Origin: an uncultured Acidobacteriota bacterium
GTDB taxonomy: Bacteria > Acidobacteriota > Blastocatellia > Pyrinomonadales > Pyrinomonadaceae
Direction of reading: 5' to 3'
DNA length: 14,577 nt
NCBI GenBank assembly: GCA_902826385.1
Contig: CADEEU010000049.1
Coordinates: 1 to 14,577 of the forward strand
Below are positions 1-7,556 of this stretch, piece by piece (within the stretch, counting starts at the first letter, position 1; each line of letters starts with the position of its first letter). The notes under the pieces are model-generated. The model did not search any database. It was not told where the DNA came from and saw only the letters and a program-made list of their open reading frames with translations. A program made the translations under genes and the position numbers.

Positions 1-311
1 CGTACGGAATGTATTTTCCCTATCCGTGGTCTGAAGAAGACAGCATCGAGATAAAACTGCCGGACGGATTTGAACTCGACAGCGCCGATTCGCCGGCCGA
101 GGTAAGGGACGCGTCCAGGATTGGCGTGGACAACGTCAATCTTTCGATCGACCGCGGGAACAATACTTTGATCTACAAACGAAATTTTCATTTTGGATCA
201 AACGGAAAAATTTATTTTCCCGTTGCGAGCTATGCGCCGCTTAAAAATTTGTTCGACGCATTTCATAAAGCTGACACGCACGCGATTTCGCTAAAGCAAA
301 AAGTCCAGTAA
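1..311 (+). CDS. C-terminal fragment of a DUF3857/transglutaminase-type protein
   Basis: The reading frame is already open at the left edge (in-frame codons begin at base 3) and ends with TAA at 309-311, so only about the last 102 residues are present. The fragment has the layout of the C-terminal beta-rich domain of DUF3857 proteins: a hydrophobic start (YFPYPW), the element KLPDGFELD, a block ending in LIYKRNF, then a helix-like segment PLKNLFDAF before a Lys-rich tail. The same order is seen at the end of the next gene (QLPTGFAVDEI, VFTRSITM, VKDFFAKIL), which supports paralogy. The two genes are 19 bases apart on the same strand and are probably cotranscribed. The catalytic part and signal peptide lie outside the window, so activity cannot be judged. 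Confidence 0.72.
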   Translation, partial: YGMYFPYPWSEEDSIEIKLPDGFELDSADSPAEVRDASRIGVDNVNLSIDRGNNTLIYKRNFHFGSNGKIYFPVASYAPLKNLFDAFHKADTHAISLKQKVQ

Positions 312-330
312 TAAGTTTTGGAGTATAAAG

Positions 331-2313
331 ATGAAAACAGTCCCACGTTTTTTTCGGTCGCTGGTTGTCGCGACGTTCGTCGCATCACTTCTGGCGTTAA
401 CGGCCTACGCGGATGATCCGCCGCCCTCATGGATGCGGCAGGCGGCGACGGTCAAACCGCCCGTATATGAGAAAGATGTCCCTGCCGTTGTGCTTCATGA
501 CGAGCAGCAGGTCACGCTTGGGACAGATGGAAGGCTGGTCACCATTGAGAACTATGCGGTCAAGCTTCTCAACCGTGAAGGACGCCATTTCGCGGTTGCT
601 CGGGCCTTTTATTTGGTAAGTGCAGGCAAGGTCCGTTCTATCGAGGCTTGGCTGATACGCCCCGATGGAACGGTAAAAAATTATGGCAAGGAGAAAATCC
701 TCGACCTGATTGCCGACCCGGACGATGTGTATAACGAAGGGCGAATGAAGATCATCGATGCTTCGGACGATGTCGATACGGGAAGTGTTTTCGGATATTC
801 GGTTGTTAACGAAGATACACCGCTTTTTTATCAGGACACCTGGCAATTCCAGAGCAGGCTGCCGACGCTGGTTTCGCGATACACGTTAAATCTCCCTCAA
901 GGATGGAAAGCGTCGGGCATTACTTTCAACACCGCGGAAGTTGCGCCTTCGGTGTCCGGCTCCAGCTATGTCTGGGAGATGCGAAATCTTGCCCCGATCC
1001 CGCCTGAGCCAATGAGTCCGGCGGTTTCAAACCTGGCTCCCCGCATCGCGGTCAACTATTCACCCGATAACTCGACACAGGCGGTCAACCGGGCGTTTGC
1101 AAATTGGTTGGACGTTTCAAATTGGGCCACGTCGCTTTATGAGCCGCAGGTGATAATCGACGACAACATCGCCGTCAAGGCCCGCGACCTTACGGCAAAT
1201 GCAAAGACCGAACTTGAAAAGATCCAGGCCATCGGTTCGTACGTTCAGAACCTCCAATATATTTCGATCGACATCGGTGTCGCGCATGGCAACGGATACA
1301 AACCGCGGGCTTCAAATCTGGTTCTAAGCCGTGGATACGGCGATTGCAAAGACAAAGCCAATCTAATGCGGGCTTTGTTAAAGGCGTTGAAGATAGACGC
1401 TTACCCGGTCGTTATCTATTCCGGCGACCCGACGTTCGTTCGGAAAGAATGGGCCTCGCCGCGACAATTCAATCACTGCATAATCGCCGTCAAAGTTTCG
1501 GACGCGACGAACGCTCCGACCGTGATGACCCACGAGAAACTCGGCCGGCTGCTTATCTTCGACGCGACCGACCAGTTCACGCCCGTCGGCGATCTACCGG
1601 ATTATCTTCAGGGAAGCAATGCTCTTATAGTCGCCGGCGACAACGGCGGCCTTGCCACAATGCCGATTGCACCGCCGGAAACCGACCGGCTGGAAAGGAA
1701 TATCACCGTCAACTTAAACGACTCCGGTTCTATCTCCGGAAAGATCAGCGAAAAGGCCACGGGACAGACCTCGGCGTATTTCCGTCGGGAACAGCGTGAG
1801 CTTTCGCCGAGCGATTTTCGCCAGGCGATCGAAGGTTGGCTGACACGGGGAGCGACCGGCGCAAAGCTCGTAAACATCGAAGCGCGTGATCGGCAGGCAC
1901 AGGCCGGATATGACCTCGATGTAGAATTTTCGGCCCCGAGCTATGGACAGTTGATGCAGAACCGTCTGCTTATTTTCAAACCGGTAATCGTCGGCCGCAG
2001 GAATGCCGTGTTTCTTACGGAGCCAAAGCGTACAAACCCGATCGAGCTGGATTCGAATTCGATGAAAGAGACGGTGACTTTCCAACTTCCAACCGGATTT
2101 GCGGTCGATGAGATCCCGACGCCGGTTTCACTTGAAACCCCGTTCGGAAAGTACGTCACCAATTACGAGACAAAAGACGGGAAACTAGTCTTCACACGTT
2201 CGATAACGATGAATCGTACGAGAGTTGCGGCCGACAAGTATGCGGGTGTGAAAGATTTCTTCGCAAAAATTCTGGACGCCGAGCAATCGCCGGTAGTACT
2301 GGTCAGAAAATAA
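331..2313 (+). CDS. Secreted DUF3857 and transglutaminase-like domain protein
   Basis: A 660-residue protein with a Sec signal peptide (residues 1-27, cut near AYA-DD). An N-terminal DUF3857 beta domain spans roughly residues 45-230 and a transglutaminase-like fold roughly 280-420. The last 90 residues form a beta-sandwich tail. The transglutaminase catalytic triad is readable: Cys339 in YGDCKDKA, His382 in FNHCII and Asp411 in LIFDATD. Proteins of this family are exported and common in Bacteroidota and Acidobacteriota. The fold is shared by cysteine peptidases and protein cross-linking enzymes, but the substrate is generally unknown. ATG at 331 is preceded by GGAG at 320-323 with seven bases of spacing, which fixes the start. 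The gene is second in a tandem pair with the paralogue to its left. A terminator lies about 140 bases downstream. Confidence 0.88.
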   Translation: MKTVPRFFRSLVVATFVASLLALTAYADDPPPSWMRQAATVKPPVYEKDVPAVVLHDEQQVTLGTDGRLVTIENYAVKLLNREGRHFAVARAFYLVSAGKVRSIEAWLIRPDGTVKNYGKEKILDLIADPDDVYNEGRMKIIDASDDVDTGSVFGYSVVNEDTPLFYQDTWQFQSRLPTLVSRYTLNLPQGWKASGITFNTAEVAPSVSGSSYVWEMRNLAPIPPEPMSPAVSNLAPRIAVNYSPDNSTQAVNRAFANWLDVSNWATSLYEPQVIIDDNIAVKARDLTANAKTELEKIQAIGSYVQNLQYISIDIGVAHGNGYKPRASNLVLSRGYGDCKDKANLMRALLKALKIDAYPVVIYSGDPTFVRKEWASPRQFNHCIIAVKVSDATNAPTVMTHEKLGRLLIFDATDQFTPVGDLPDYLQGSNALIVAGDNGGLATMPIAPPETDRLERNITVNLNDSGSISGKISEKATGQTSAYFRREQRELSPSDFRQAIEGWLTRGATGAKLVNIEARDRQAQAGYDLDVEFSAPSYGQLMQNRLLIFKPVIVGRRNAVFLTEPKRTNPIELDSNSMKETVTFQLPTGFAVDEIPTPVSLETPFGKYVTNYETKDGKLVFTRSITMNRTRVAADKYAGVKDFFAKILDAEQSPVVLVRK

Positions 2314-2354
2314 ACGCGAGGAGGTCTGAAAAGTCGAAATCGAAGTTAAAACTC

Positions 2355-2422
2355 CGGTAGGAGTGTGATGTTTGTGACGCGATGGACCCGTAGGAGCGGC
2401 ATCTATTGTGTCAATTGGACCC
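2355..2422. repeat. Imperfect tandem repeat, two 33-nt units
   Basis: Two adjacent units, 2357-2389 and 2390-2422, both start with GTAGGAG and both end with TGGACCC. They share a central TTGTG offset by one base, while the middle has diverged. The repeat sits in the 3' untranslated stretch between the DUF3857 gene and its terminator. It looks like a remnant of a short dispersed or duplicated intergenic element. No function is visible, and whether it recurs elsewhere in the genome cannot be seen here. Confidence 0.6.
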
Positions 2423-2450
2423 ATGTCTCCCTAAAAAGGTTCCATTTTTG

Positions 2451-2520
2451 AAGCCCGCGTGTCGGTTGACGGTAATTCTTTTGATCGGGAATTACGCATT
2501 CATTAACACGCGGGCTTTTT
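2451..2520 (+). terminator. Intrinsic terminator with nested hairpins
   Basis: A perfect 12-bp outer stem pairs AAGCCCGCGTGT (2451-2462) with its complement at 2506-2517. It is followed by a T run (2516-2520) on the + strand. Inside the loop a second 7-bp stem pairs GTAATTC (2472-2478) with GAATTAC (2489-2495). The T run fits termination of the + strand DUF3857 transcript. On the - strand the stem is followed by TCAAAAATGG, a poor U tract, so it would serve the converging M16 gene less well. Confidence 0.8.
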
Positions 2521-2532
2521 GCAATTTGTGGT

Positions 2533-5343
2533 TTACTTGTCGGCAACCTCTTTGGTCTCAAGAGCGTTGCCGTCTGTATCGAGTATTGTGATCGGCATGC
2601 CGAGTTCCTTAAGGCCGGGCTCGATCACTTTGCGGTCGCCGACGATGACAATAGCCATTCTCGACGGATCGAGATACTGGCGTGCGACGCGATTTACGTC
2701 GTCGATCGTCACGGCATTTACTTTGCCGATGTAGTCGTTAAAGTAACTGTCGGGCAAGCCGTAAACAACAAGGTTTGCTAGTTGATTCGACATTGCACCG
2801 ACGGTTTCAAAACCACTCGGAAAGCGCCGGATCAAACTCTGCTTGTTGTAATCGAGCTCTTTCTGAGTGATGGGAATGTCACCGCGAATTCCTTTGAGTT
2901 CCTTAATCAGTTCCCAAACCGATTCTTTTGTGACGGCAGTTTGCATATCGCCGCCGGCACGAAACGGCCCGGCTCCGCGACGAAACTGAAATCCGCTGCC
3001 GGCCCCGTAGGTGTAGCCTTTGTCCTCGCGAAGATTCATCGAGATACGCGACGTGATCGAGCCGCCGAGGATCGAGTTCATCACGACGACCGGAAAGTAA
3101 TCGGGATTTGCACGGTCGATGCCAACATGGCCGACCGAGACGACCGACTGGGCCGAATTCGGACGATCGACGATGTAGATTCCCGTCGATCCGGGCATCG
3201 GCTTCGGCGTCGGTGGCAGCGGACGCATCGGCATCGCCGGACCTTCTCCTTTCCAACTCGAAAGAGCCGACTCGAGTTTCGACTTCATCGAATCGCGGTC
3301 ATAGTTGCCGACGACGATGAGCACACCGTTGGCGGGATGAAACGTCGTTTCGTAATAACTAATGACATCGTCACGCGTGAGTGCCTTAAGCGTCGCCTCG
3401 GTATTGTCGCGTCCGTATGGGTGCGTACCGTAGAGCACTTTGTTGTAAACGGTGTTCGAGATCGCGTTCGGGTTCGATTTCAACTGGCGAAGCCCGATCA
3501 CCTGTCGCTGTCTCAAACTCTCGAATTCTTTTTCCGGAAAAGTCGGATTTTGAATCACGTCCGCAAAAATATCGAGAGCTTTGTCGAAATTTTTTGCGAG
3601 CGTCTGCATCGAGACACTTGTCGCATCCCAAGAGCCGCCGGCGCCCATGTTTGCACCGATCGCTTGCAGCTCGTTTGCGATCTCAACAGCCGAACGTTTC
3701 TTCGTACCGTCGTCAATTAGCTGAGTCGTCATTCCTGCGACGCCCGTTTTGCCGTTGAGTTCTTCAGCCTGTCCGGTTTTGAGGACAAGATTCATCGCGA
3801 CGATCGGGAGTTCGCGTTGCTCAACCATCCAAACTTCGAGGCCGTTTGAAAGTTTTGTCTTCTCGATAGGCGGCAGCGAAAGGCGCGGATCCGGTCCGCC
3901 CTTTGGCAGTTTCGCCGCTTGCGCGTCGATCTTTGCCTGATCTTTTTTCTCGGATTTAACCGAGGTCGGATTATTCGCCGCACGCTGACTTCCCGTTCCG
4001 GCGGGTCGTTGCGGATTGTACGTCATCACGAGATTGTTCGCGGTCAAATAAGTGTTCGCAACGCGTGAGACATCGGCCGCCGTAACCTTTGCGTAGCGGT
4101 CGAGATCGGCCTGGAAATAATTTGGCTTACCTACATATCCGGCATATGAAGTCAGCTGTCCTGCTTTGCCCAAAATCGTCTGCAACCCGAATATCGTTTG
4201 TGATTCGATAGAGTTTTTTGCACGCGACATCTCGGCCTCGGTTGGAGGCTCACGTTTGATCTTTTCCAGCTCCGCGATGATCTCTTTTTCGATATCGTCA
4301 AGCGATTTACCAGGTCGAGCCGTGGCCTGAATCTGAAATGTGCCCGCGATCTCGCCCGTGTTATTAAAACCATTCACACTCGACACCATTTCCTTGCCGT
4401 AAAGCAGATTGCTCTGCAGCCGCGAACCGCGGCCCGACGAAAGAATGTTCGAAAGTATGTCTAGAGCGGCTTCGTCTTTGTGATACTGTCGCACGCTGTG
4501 CCAAACCATGTATCGACGCGGGAACGGCGCCAGCGGATCGTCAACCGACGTGCGAATAGCTTGATCGAGCTTTGGCTGCCCGGGATTTGGCCGCGTAATG
4601 TCAGAGCCCTTTGGAATCGGGCCGAAATACTTTTCGATCCATTTCTTCGCCTGACCTTCTTCAAAGTCGCCCGAAACGACAACGATCGTATTGTTCGGCG
4701 TGTAATACTGGCGAAAAAACGCTTTTACGTCGTCCATCGATGCCGCTTGCAGATCTTCCAGCGAGCCGATCGTCGTCCAGTTGTATGGATGGGGTTTCGG
4801 AAACATGATCTCGCCGATCTTTTCAAACGAAGCTCCGTATGGCTGGTTATCGACGCGTTGGCGACGCTCGTTTTTTACAACGTCACGCTGGTTGTCGAGC
4901 TTCTCCTGCGTCATCGCGGGTAGAAGGTTGGCGAGTCGGTCGGCCTCCATAAAAAGCGCGAGTTCGAGAAAATTAGACGGCATCGTCTCGAAATACCACG
5001 TGCGGTCCTGATTCGTCGTGCCGTTGATGTTGCCACCCGCCTCTTGCAGCGGGGTAAAATAGTCAGAGTCGTAATTGCCCGAACCCTGAAACATCATGTG
5101 CTCAAAAAGATGTGCGAAGCCCGTGCGGCCGACGGCTTCGTTCTTCGAGCCGACGTGATACCATGTGCCGACCGTAACGATCGGTGTCGATTTGTCACTA
5201 TGAAGCAGAACGCGCAGGCCGTTCTTTAGCTTGTATTCCTTTACGTTAATGGGTGGAAGCTTTTCAATTTGTTGGGCTGGCACGTTTATCGACGCCAGCG
5301 CGAAAACGACGAGCAATCCGGCGACGATCTCCTTGATTCGCAT
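2533..5343 (-). CDS. Secreted M16 family zinc metallopeptidase, two-half fusion
   Basis: A 936-residue protein with a signal peptide (residues 1-24, ending VPAQQ). It contains two M16/LuxS-fold halves, about residues 30-445 and 490-925, joined by a Lys/Ala/Pro-rich linker. The N-terminal half carries the inverted zinc motif HLFEH (78-82) and the third ligand Glu159 in NERRQR, 76 residues further on, so it should be catalytic. At the matching place the C-terminal half has GVAGMTTQ (534-541), which lacks both His and Glu. It keeps the Arg772/Tyr779 pair (REDKGYTY) typical of the non-catalytic partner. Family members form a closed chamber that degrades short peptides, here presumably in the periplasm. 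The ATG at 5343 follows AAGGAG (5351-5356) with seven bases of spacing. It lies 105 bases downstream of the anti-sigma gene and probably has its own promoter. Confidence 0.93.
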   Translation of the reverse strand: MRIKEIVAGLLVVFALASINVPAQQIEKLPPINVKEYKLKNGLRVLLHSDKSTPIVTVGTWYHVGSKNEAVGRTGFAHLFEHMMFQGSGNYDSDYFTPLQEAGGNINGTTNQDRTWYFETMPSNFLELALFMEADRLANLLPAMTQEKLDNQRDVVKNERRQRVDNQPYGASFEKIGEIMFPKPHPYNWTTIGSLEDLQAASMDDVKAFFRQYYTPNNTIVVVSGDFEEGQAKKWIEKYFGPIPKGSDITRPNPGQPKLDQAIRTSVDDPLAPFPRRYMVWHSVRQYHKDEAALDILSNILSSGRGSRLQSNLLYGKEMVSSVNGFNNTGEIAGTFQIQATARPGKSLDDIEKEIIAELEKIKREPPTEAEMSRAKNSIESQTIFGLQTILGKAGQLTSYAGYVGKPNYFQADLDRYAKVTAADVSRVANTYLTANNLVMTYNPQRPAGTGSQRAANNPTSVKSEKKDQAKIDAQAAKLPKGGPDPRLSLPPIEKTKLSNGLEVWMVEQRELPIVAMNLVLKTGQAEELNGKTGVAGMTTQLIDDGTKKRSAVEIANELQAIGANMGAGGSWDATSVSMQTLAKNFDKALDIFADVIQNPTFPEKEFESLRQRQVIGLRQLKSNPNAISNTVYNKVLYGTHPYGRDNTEATLKALTRDDVISYYETTFHPANGVLIVVGNYDRDSMKSKLESALSSWKGEGPAMPMRPLPPTPKPMPGSTGIYIVDRPNSAQSVVSVGHVGIDRANPDYFPVVVMNSILGGSITSRISMNLREDKGYTYGAGSGFQFRRGAGPFRAGGDMQTAVTKESVWELIKELKGIRGDIPITQKELDYNKQSLIRRFPSGFETVGAMSNQLANLVVYGLPDSYFNDYIGKVNAVTIDDVNRVARQYLDPSRMAIVIVGDRKVIEPGLKELGMPITILDTDGNALETKEVADK

Positions 5344-5366
5344 GGCAAAACTCCTTAATTTATCGA

Positions 5367-5372
5367 ATTATA
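5367..5372 (-). promoter_or_regulatory. Candidate -10 box for the M16 peptidase gene
   Basis: A perfect TATAAT on the - strand lies 23 bases upstream of the M16 ATG. Transcription from it would start near 5360, just before the AAGGAG ribosome-binding site at 5351-5356, which makes a coherent short leader. No good -35 hexamer is present at 16-18 bases (GACTAG at 17), so it may depend on an activator or on another sigma factor. Confidence 0.45.
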
Positions 5373-5392
5373 TGCAGATACGCGTCCGGCTA

Positions 5393-5413
5393 GTCCGCAT
5401 GGCGACCGCGGAC
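5393..5413. promoter_or_regulatory. Inverted repeat upstream of the M16 gene, possible operator
   Basis: GTCCGC at 5393-5398 is repeated inverted as GCGGAC at 5408-5413 with a nine-base spacer. It overlaps the place where a -35 element would sit relative to the TATAAT at 5367-5372, so an activator or repressor site is conceivable. It could equally be a weak hairpin in the 3' end of the anti-sigma transcript, but no T run follows. This is inference from position and symmetry only. Confidence 0.3.
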
Positions 5414-5448
5414 CCAGACAGTTTTCTGTTGTACTAGTTAATACGCGG

Positions 5449-6297
5449 CTAAGCCTTTGCCGGTTTCACGGGAGCAAGAGCGGCAAGTTTTCCTTGTTCG
5501 GAGACGACAACGCCGCCGGGCTTCTCAACCGTTATGGCAAATGCTTTAGGGTCTATAGCTTTCAGTTTTGCGTTTACAGGGATTATCACCTCGCCGTCGC
5601 TCTTGATGTCGAACGTACCGCCATCGATAGGCGTCTTTGGATTCTGTGAACCATCGACTATCCAGAGCTGGTAGGTTTCAGTGCCTACATCGTTCTTCGG
5701 CAAGCCCTTCAGCCTAAGATAACCGACTTGTTTCGCAGCATTCCAAACAACGTCGCCCGAAACCGTCAAATCGTCCATCTTGCCCTTGCCCCACTGGGCC
5801 ATGATCACCTGACCGGGCGATGAGGAGTCGATAAGCCGTTGACGCTGTTGTTCCGGGCTCAACCTTTCTTCAGGCGTTGGCGTCGGTGTTTTTTGGCCGC
5901 CTGCTTGAATACCATCGCCACGCGGAACGAACAGGCTCACGGCCAATGCGATAGACGCCATCGCGGCGGCGGCCCAGCCAAGCCAGCCAAACCATGGAGA
6001 TCGGCCGCTGCTTAGTACTATCTGTCGCTCCGGGATAGCAGGCTCTTCCGCTTCTGCTTGATCGAAGCCAAAATAACCGTCGGCTTCCCTAAGCAGCTTT
6101 GCCTGAAAATGCGAAGGCATCGCCGACTGAGCGTCTACATCGACCAGCCCCAATGCCGCGACCGTCATCTCGATCGAATCGGCCTCTTTTTGGTTATAAC
6201 CCAAGCTTTCGAGCTGACGCGTCTGTTCATCCGTCAGCCCATAAACAAACTTGTCACACAGGAGGTCAAGCATTTTTTCTTTTTCTTCGCCGTTCAT
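5449..6297 (-). CDS. Membrane anti-sigma factor, RskA-like C-terminal domain
   Basis: A 282-residue single-pass membrane protein. The cytoplasmic N-terminal part (about 1-100) is helical and would hold the sigma factor. It has only one Cys (Cys14) and no HxxxCxxC zinc motif. One transmembrane segment spans about 103-124. A Pro/Thr/Glu-rich linker leads to an outer domain (about 160-275) with anti-sigma-K (RskA) features: YQLWIVDG (209-216), GGTFDI (226-231) and FAITVEKPGG (263-272). RskA-type proteins bind an ECF sigma factor and release it after a signal, often through regulated proteolysis. The start ATG overlaps the sigma stop codon (ATGA) and has an almost ideal ribosome-binding site, AAGGAGGT at 6304-6311, six bases away. 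This points to efficient, coupled synthesis. It ends in TAG at 5449-5451. Confidence 0.88.
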   Translation of the reverse strand: MNGEEKEKMLDLLCDKFVYGLTDEQTRQLESLGYNQKEADSIEMTVAALGLVDVDAQSAMPSHFQAKLLREADGYFGFDQAEAEEPAIPERQIVLSSGRSPWFGWLGWAAAAMASIALAVSLFVPRGDGIQAGGQKTPTPTPEERLSPEQQRQRLIDSSSPGQVIMAQWGKGKMDDLTVSGDVVWNAAKQVGYLRLKGLPKNDVGTETYQLWIVDGSQNPKTPIDGGTFDIKSDGEVIIPVNAKLKAIDPKAFAITVEKPGGVVVSEQGKLAALAPVKPAKA

Positions 6298-6854
6298 GCA
6301 TGCACCTCCTTAGAAGAATCCAACCTGCCCAAACCCAAAAATTCTCGAGCCTGCAAAATACCGCGGCGAGCGTGGGTTTTCACCGTCCCTAAAGGCATTC
6401 CCGTCCTTTCGGCAATCTCCTGATGCGAAAGGCCCTGGACGATCGAAAGCTGCAAGACCTGCTGCTGCTCGGGACGGAGCGAGTTCAGTGCCTTGACGGC
6501 ATCGTTCGCCTCCAGAGTCGTCTGCATTTTTCTGTCTGCTCGGTCCACGGGTTCAATCATCACCTCATCCAACGCGTCTGCCGATATCCGGCGTGAGGTA
6601 AACCGGATGCGGTCTATTAGGCGTCGCCTCGCGATCATCGCGATGAACGTAGTTTCCGACGATTGTGTTTCGTCAAATTTGCCGGCATTTTTCCAAACGT
6701 CGAGAAAAATTTCCTGGACGGCATCTTCCGCATCGTCGGAATTTCTAAGCATTCGACGAGCGAGAGACCAAATCAGACCGCCGTATTTCTTCAAACACTC
6801 CTCGACGGCAAGTCTGTCTCCGGCAGCTATTCTTGTAAGGATACCCTGGGCCAT
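6294..6854 (-). CDS. ECF-subfamily RNA polymerase sigma-70 factor
   Basis: A 186-residue protein of the usual ECF length. Region 2 (about 10-90) contains DDAEDAVQEIFLDVW (40-54), which binds the polymerase clamp and the -10 element. Region 4 (about 120-176) has the helix-turn-helix with HQEIAERTGMPLGTVKT (144-160), which reads the -35 element. The pairing with an RskA-like anti-sigma immediately downstream (4-base ATGA overlap) is the standard arrangement, and places it close to SigK/ECF19-like factors. The start is the only usable one: an in-frame TAG lies at 6891-6893 with no ATG, GTG or TTG between. No clear Shine-Dalgarno precedes it, in contrast to the anti-sigma gene, so the sigma factor may be made at a low level. 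Its target promoters cannot be read from this window with confidence. Confidence 0.92.
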   Translation of the reverse strand: MAQGILTRIAAGDRLAVEECLKKYGGLIWSLARRMLRNSDDAEDAVQEIFLDVWKNAGKFDETQSSETTFIAMIARRRLIDRIRFTSRRISADALDEVMIEPVDRADRKMQTTLEANDAVKALNSLRPEQQQVLQLSIVQGLSHQEIAERTGMPLGTVKTHARRGILQAREFLGLGRLDSSKEVHA

Positions 6855-7100
6855 TTCTAGTTGGTTTCGAATGGACTGTATATCGTAAAGCTACCGTATT
6901 TTCTCCTCTTTTCCAAATATTCATGCCGTAATCCAGATACCCCTTGAAAGTAGTACTAACAATCGGCAGACGCGGCCTTCTCGACCGCACGTGAATCTAT
7001 TCGACAAAGTGCCGACTTTAGTTTCATGTGGAAATCGCCAGGGCTGGAGAAATGCCCAAAAAGAAAGAGCAACGAAGTTACTCATCGCGTCACTGCAATT
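6855..7100. other. Intergenic stretch between VKOR and sigma genes
   Basis: This 246-base gap must hold the promoter of the sigma/anti-sigma operon and the 3' end of the VKOR transcript. I find no convincing -35/-10 pair, no hairpin followed by a T run, and no coding frame with a ribosome-binding site. An 8-bp palindrome, TAGTACTA, lies at 6951-6958. A 10-mer at 6931-6940 (GTATCTGGAT on the - strand) nearly matches one beside the M16 -10 box at 5372-5381. Confidence 0.4.
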
Positions 7101-7556
7101 CTAATTATTTCGCCGCCAGAACTTCGAAAAAATGGCAAGGAGGAGGAGGGTTATCGAAGACGCGGCCGAAAGCAGACAAAACTGGCAAAAGGCATCGATT
7201 ACGAAAGCTTGCAAATAGAGAAGCCACCCCGTAAAAGCAGCCATGCCGACAGTCAGCAGGCCAAACAACAGCCAGGCAACCCGGTTGCCAAACACGGCAA
7301 GCAAAGCCAGCGAAAATGCGACGAAATAAGCAACGGCGCCAAAAGCGGCCAGCGGAACTCCCGCAAATTCGGCGTACGCGCTGGTCAGCACCGTTTCACA
7401 TCCCGAAACTATGCTGCACGGCACTGGTTCGGCGGTCAGATGATGAATGGTGAGATAGATCGAATCGACAAGCCCCACCAAAGCTATGACCGCCGCAACA
7501 ATCGGGAGCTTTGGCATCGGGCTTGAATCGCGTTCGATTTCAACGAGTTCAGTCAT
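7101..7556 (-). CDS. Vitamin K epoxide reductase (VKOR) family protein
   Basis: A 151-residue integral membrane protein with four to five hydrophobic helices (about 17-38, 64-88, 91-116 and 126-145). It carries the four redox cysteines of bacterial VKOR: the loop pair Cys47/Cys53 in CSIVSGC, and the CXXC pair Cys124/Cys127 in CQFC. The segment SAYAEFAGVP (59-68) matches the family's conserved Ser and helix start. Bacterial VKOR reoxidises periplasmic DsbA-like proteins and passes the electrons to quinone, replacing DsbB. The start ATG overlaps the stop of the DsbA-like gene (TAATG, one base shared) and has no good ribosome-binding site of its own, so translation is probably coupled. Unlike many homologues it has no fused thioredoxin domain. 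The neighbouring gene supplies that part. Confidence 0.9.
   Translation of the reverse strand: MTELVEIERDSSPMPKLPIVAAVIALVGLVDSIYLTIHHLTAEPVPCSIVSGCETVLTSAYAEFAGVPLAAFGAVAYFVAFSLALLAVFGNRVAWLLFGLLTVGMAAFTGWLLYLQAFVIDAFCQFCLLSAASSITLLLLAIFSKFWRRNN

Noticed and set aside
2368..2451. Short frame of 27 codons after the DUF3857 gene, with GGAG four bases upstream of its ATG
   Set aside because: It runs through the 33-nt tandem repeat and into the terminator stem, the ribosome-binding distance is short, and the product has no recognisable features.
2782..3720. 312-codon frame on the + strand inside the M16 gene
   Set aside because: It is antisense to a clearly conserved peptidase, has no ribosome-binding site, and its Arg/His-rich composition is typical of a shadow frame.
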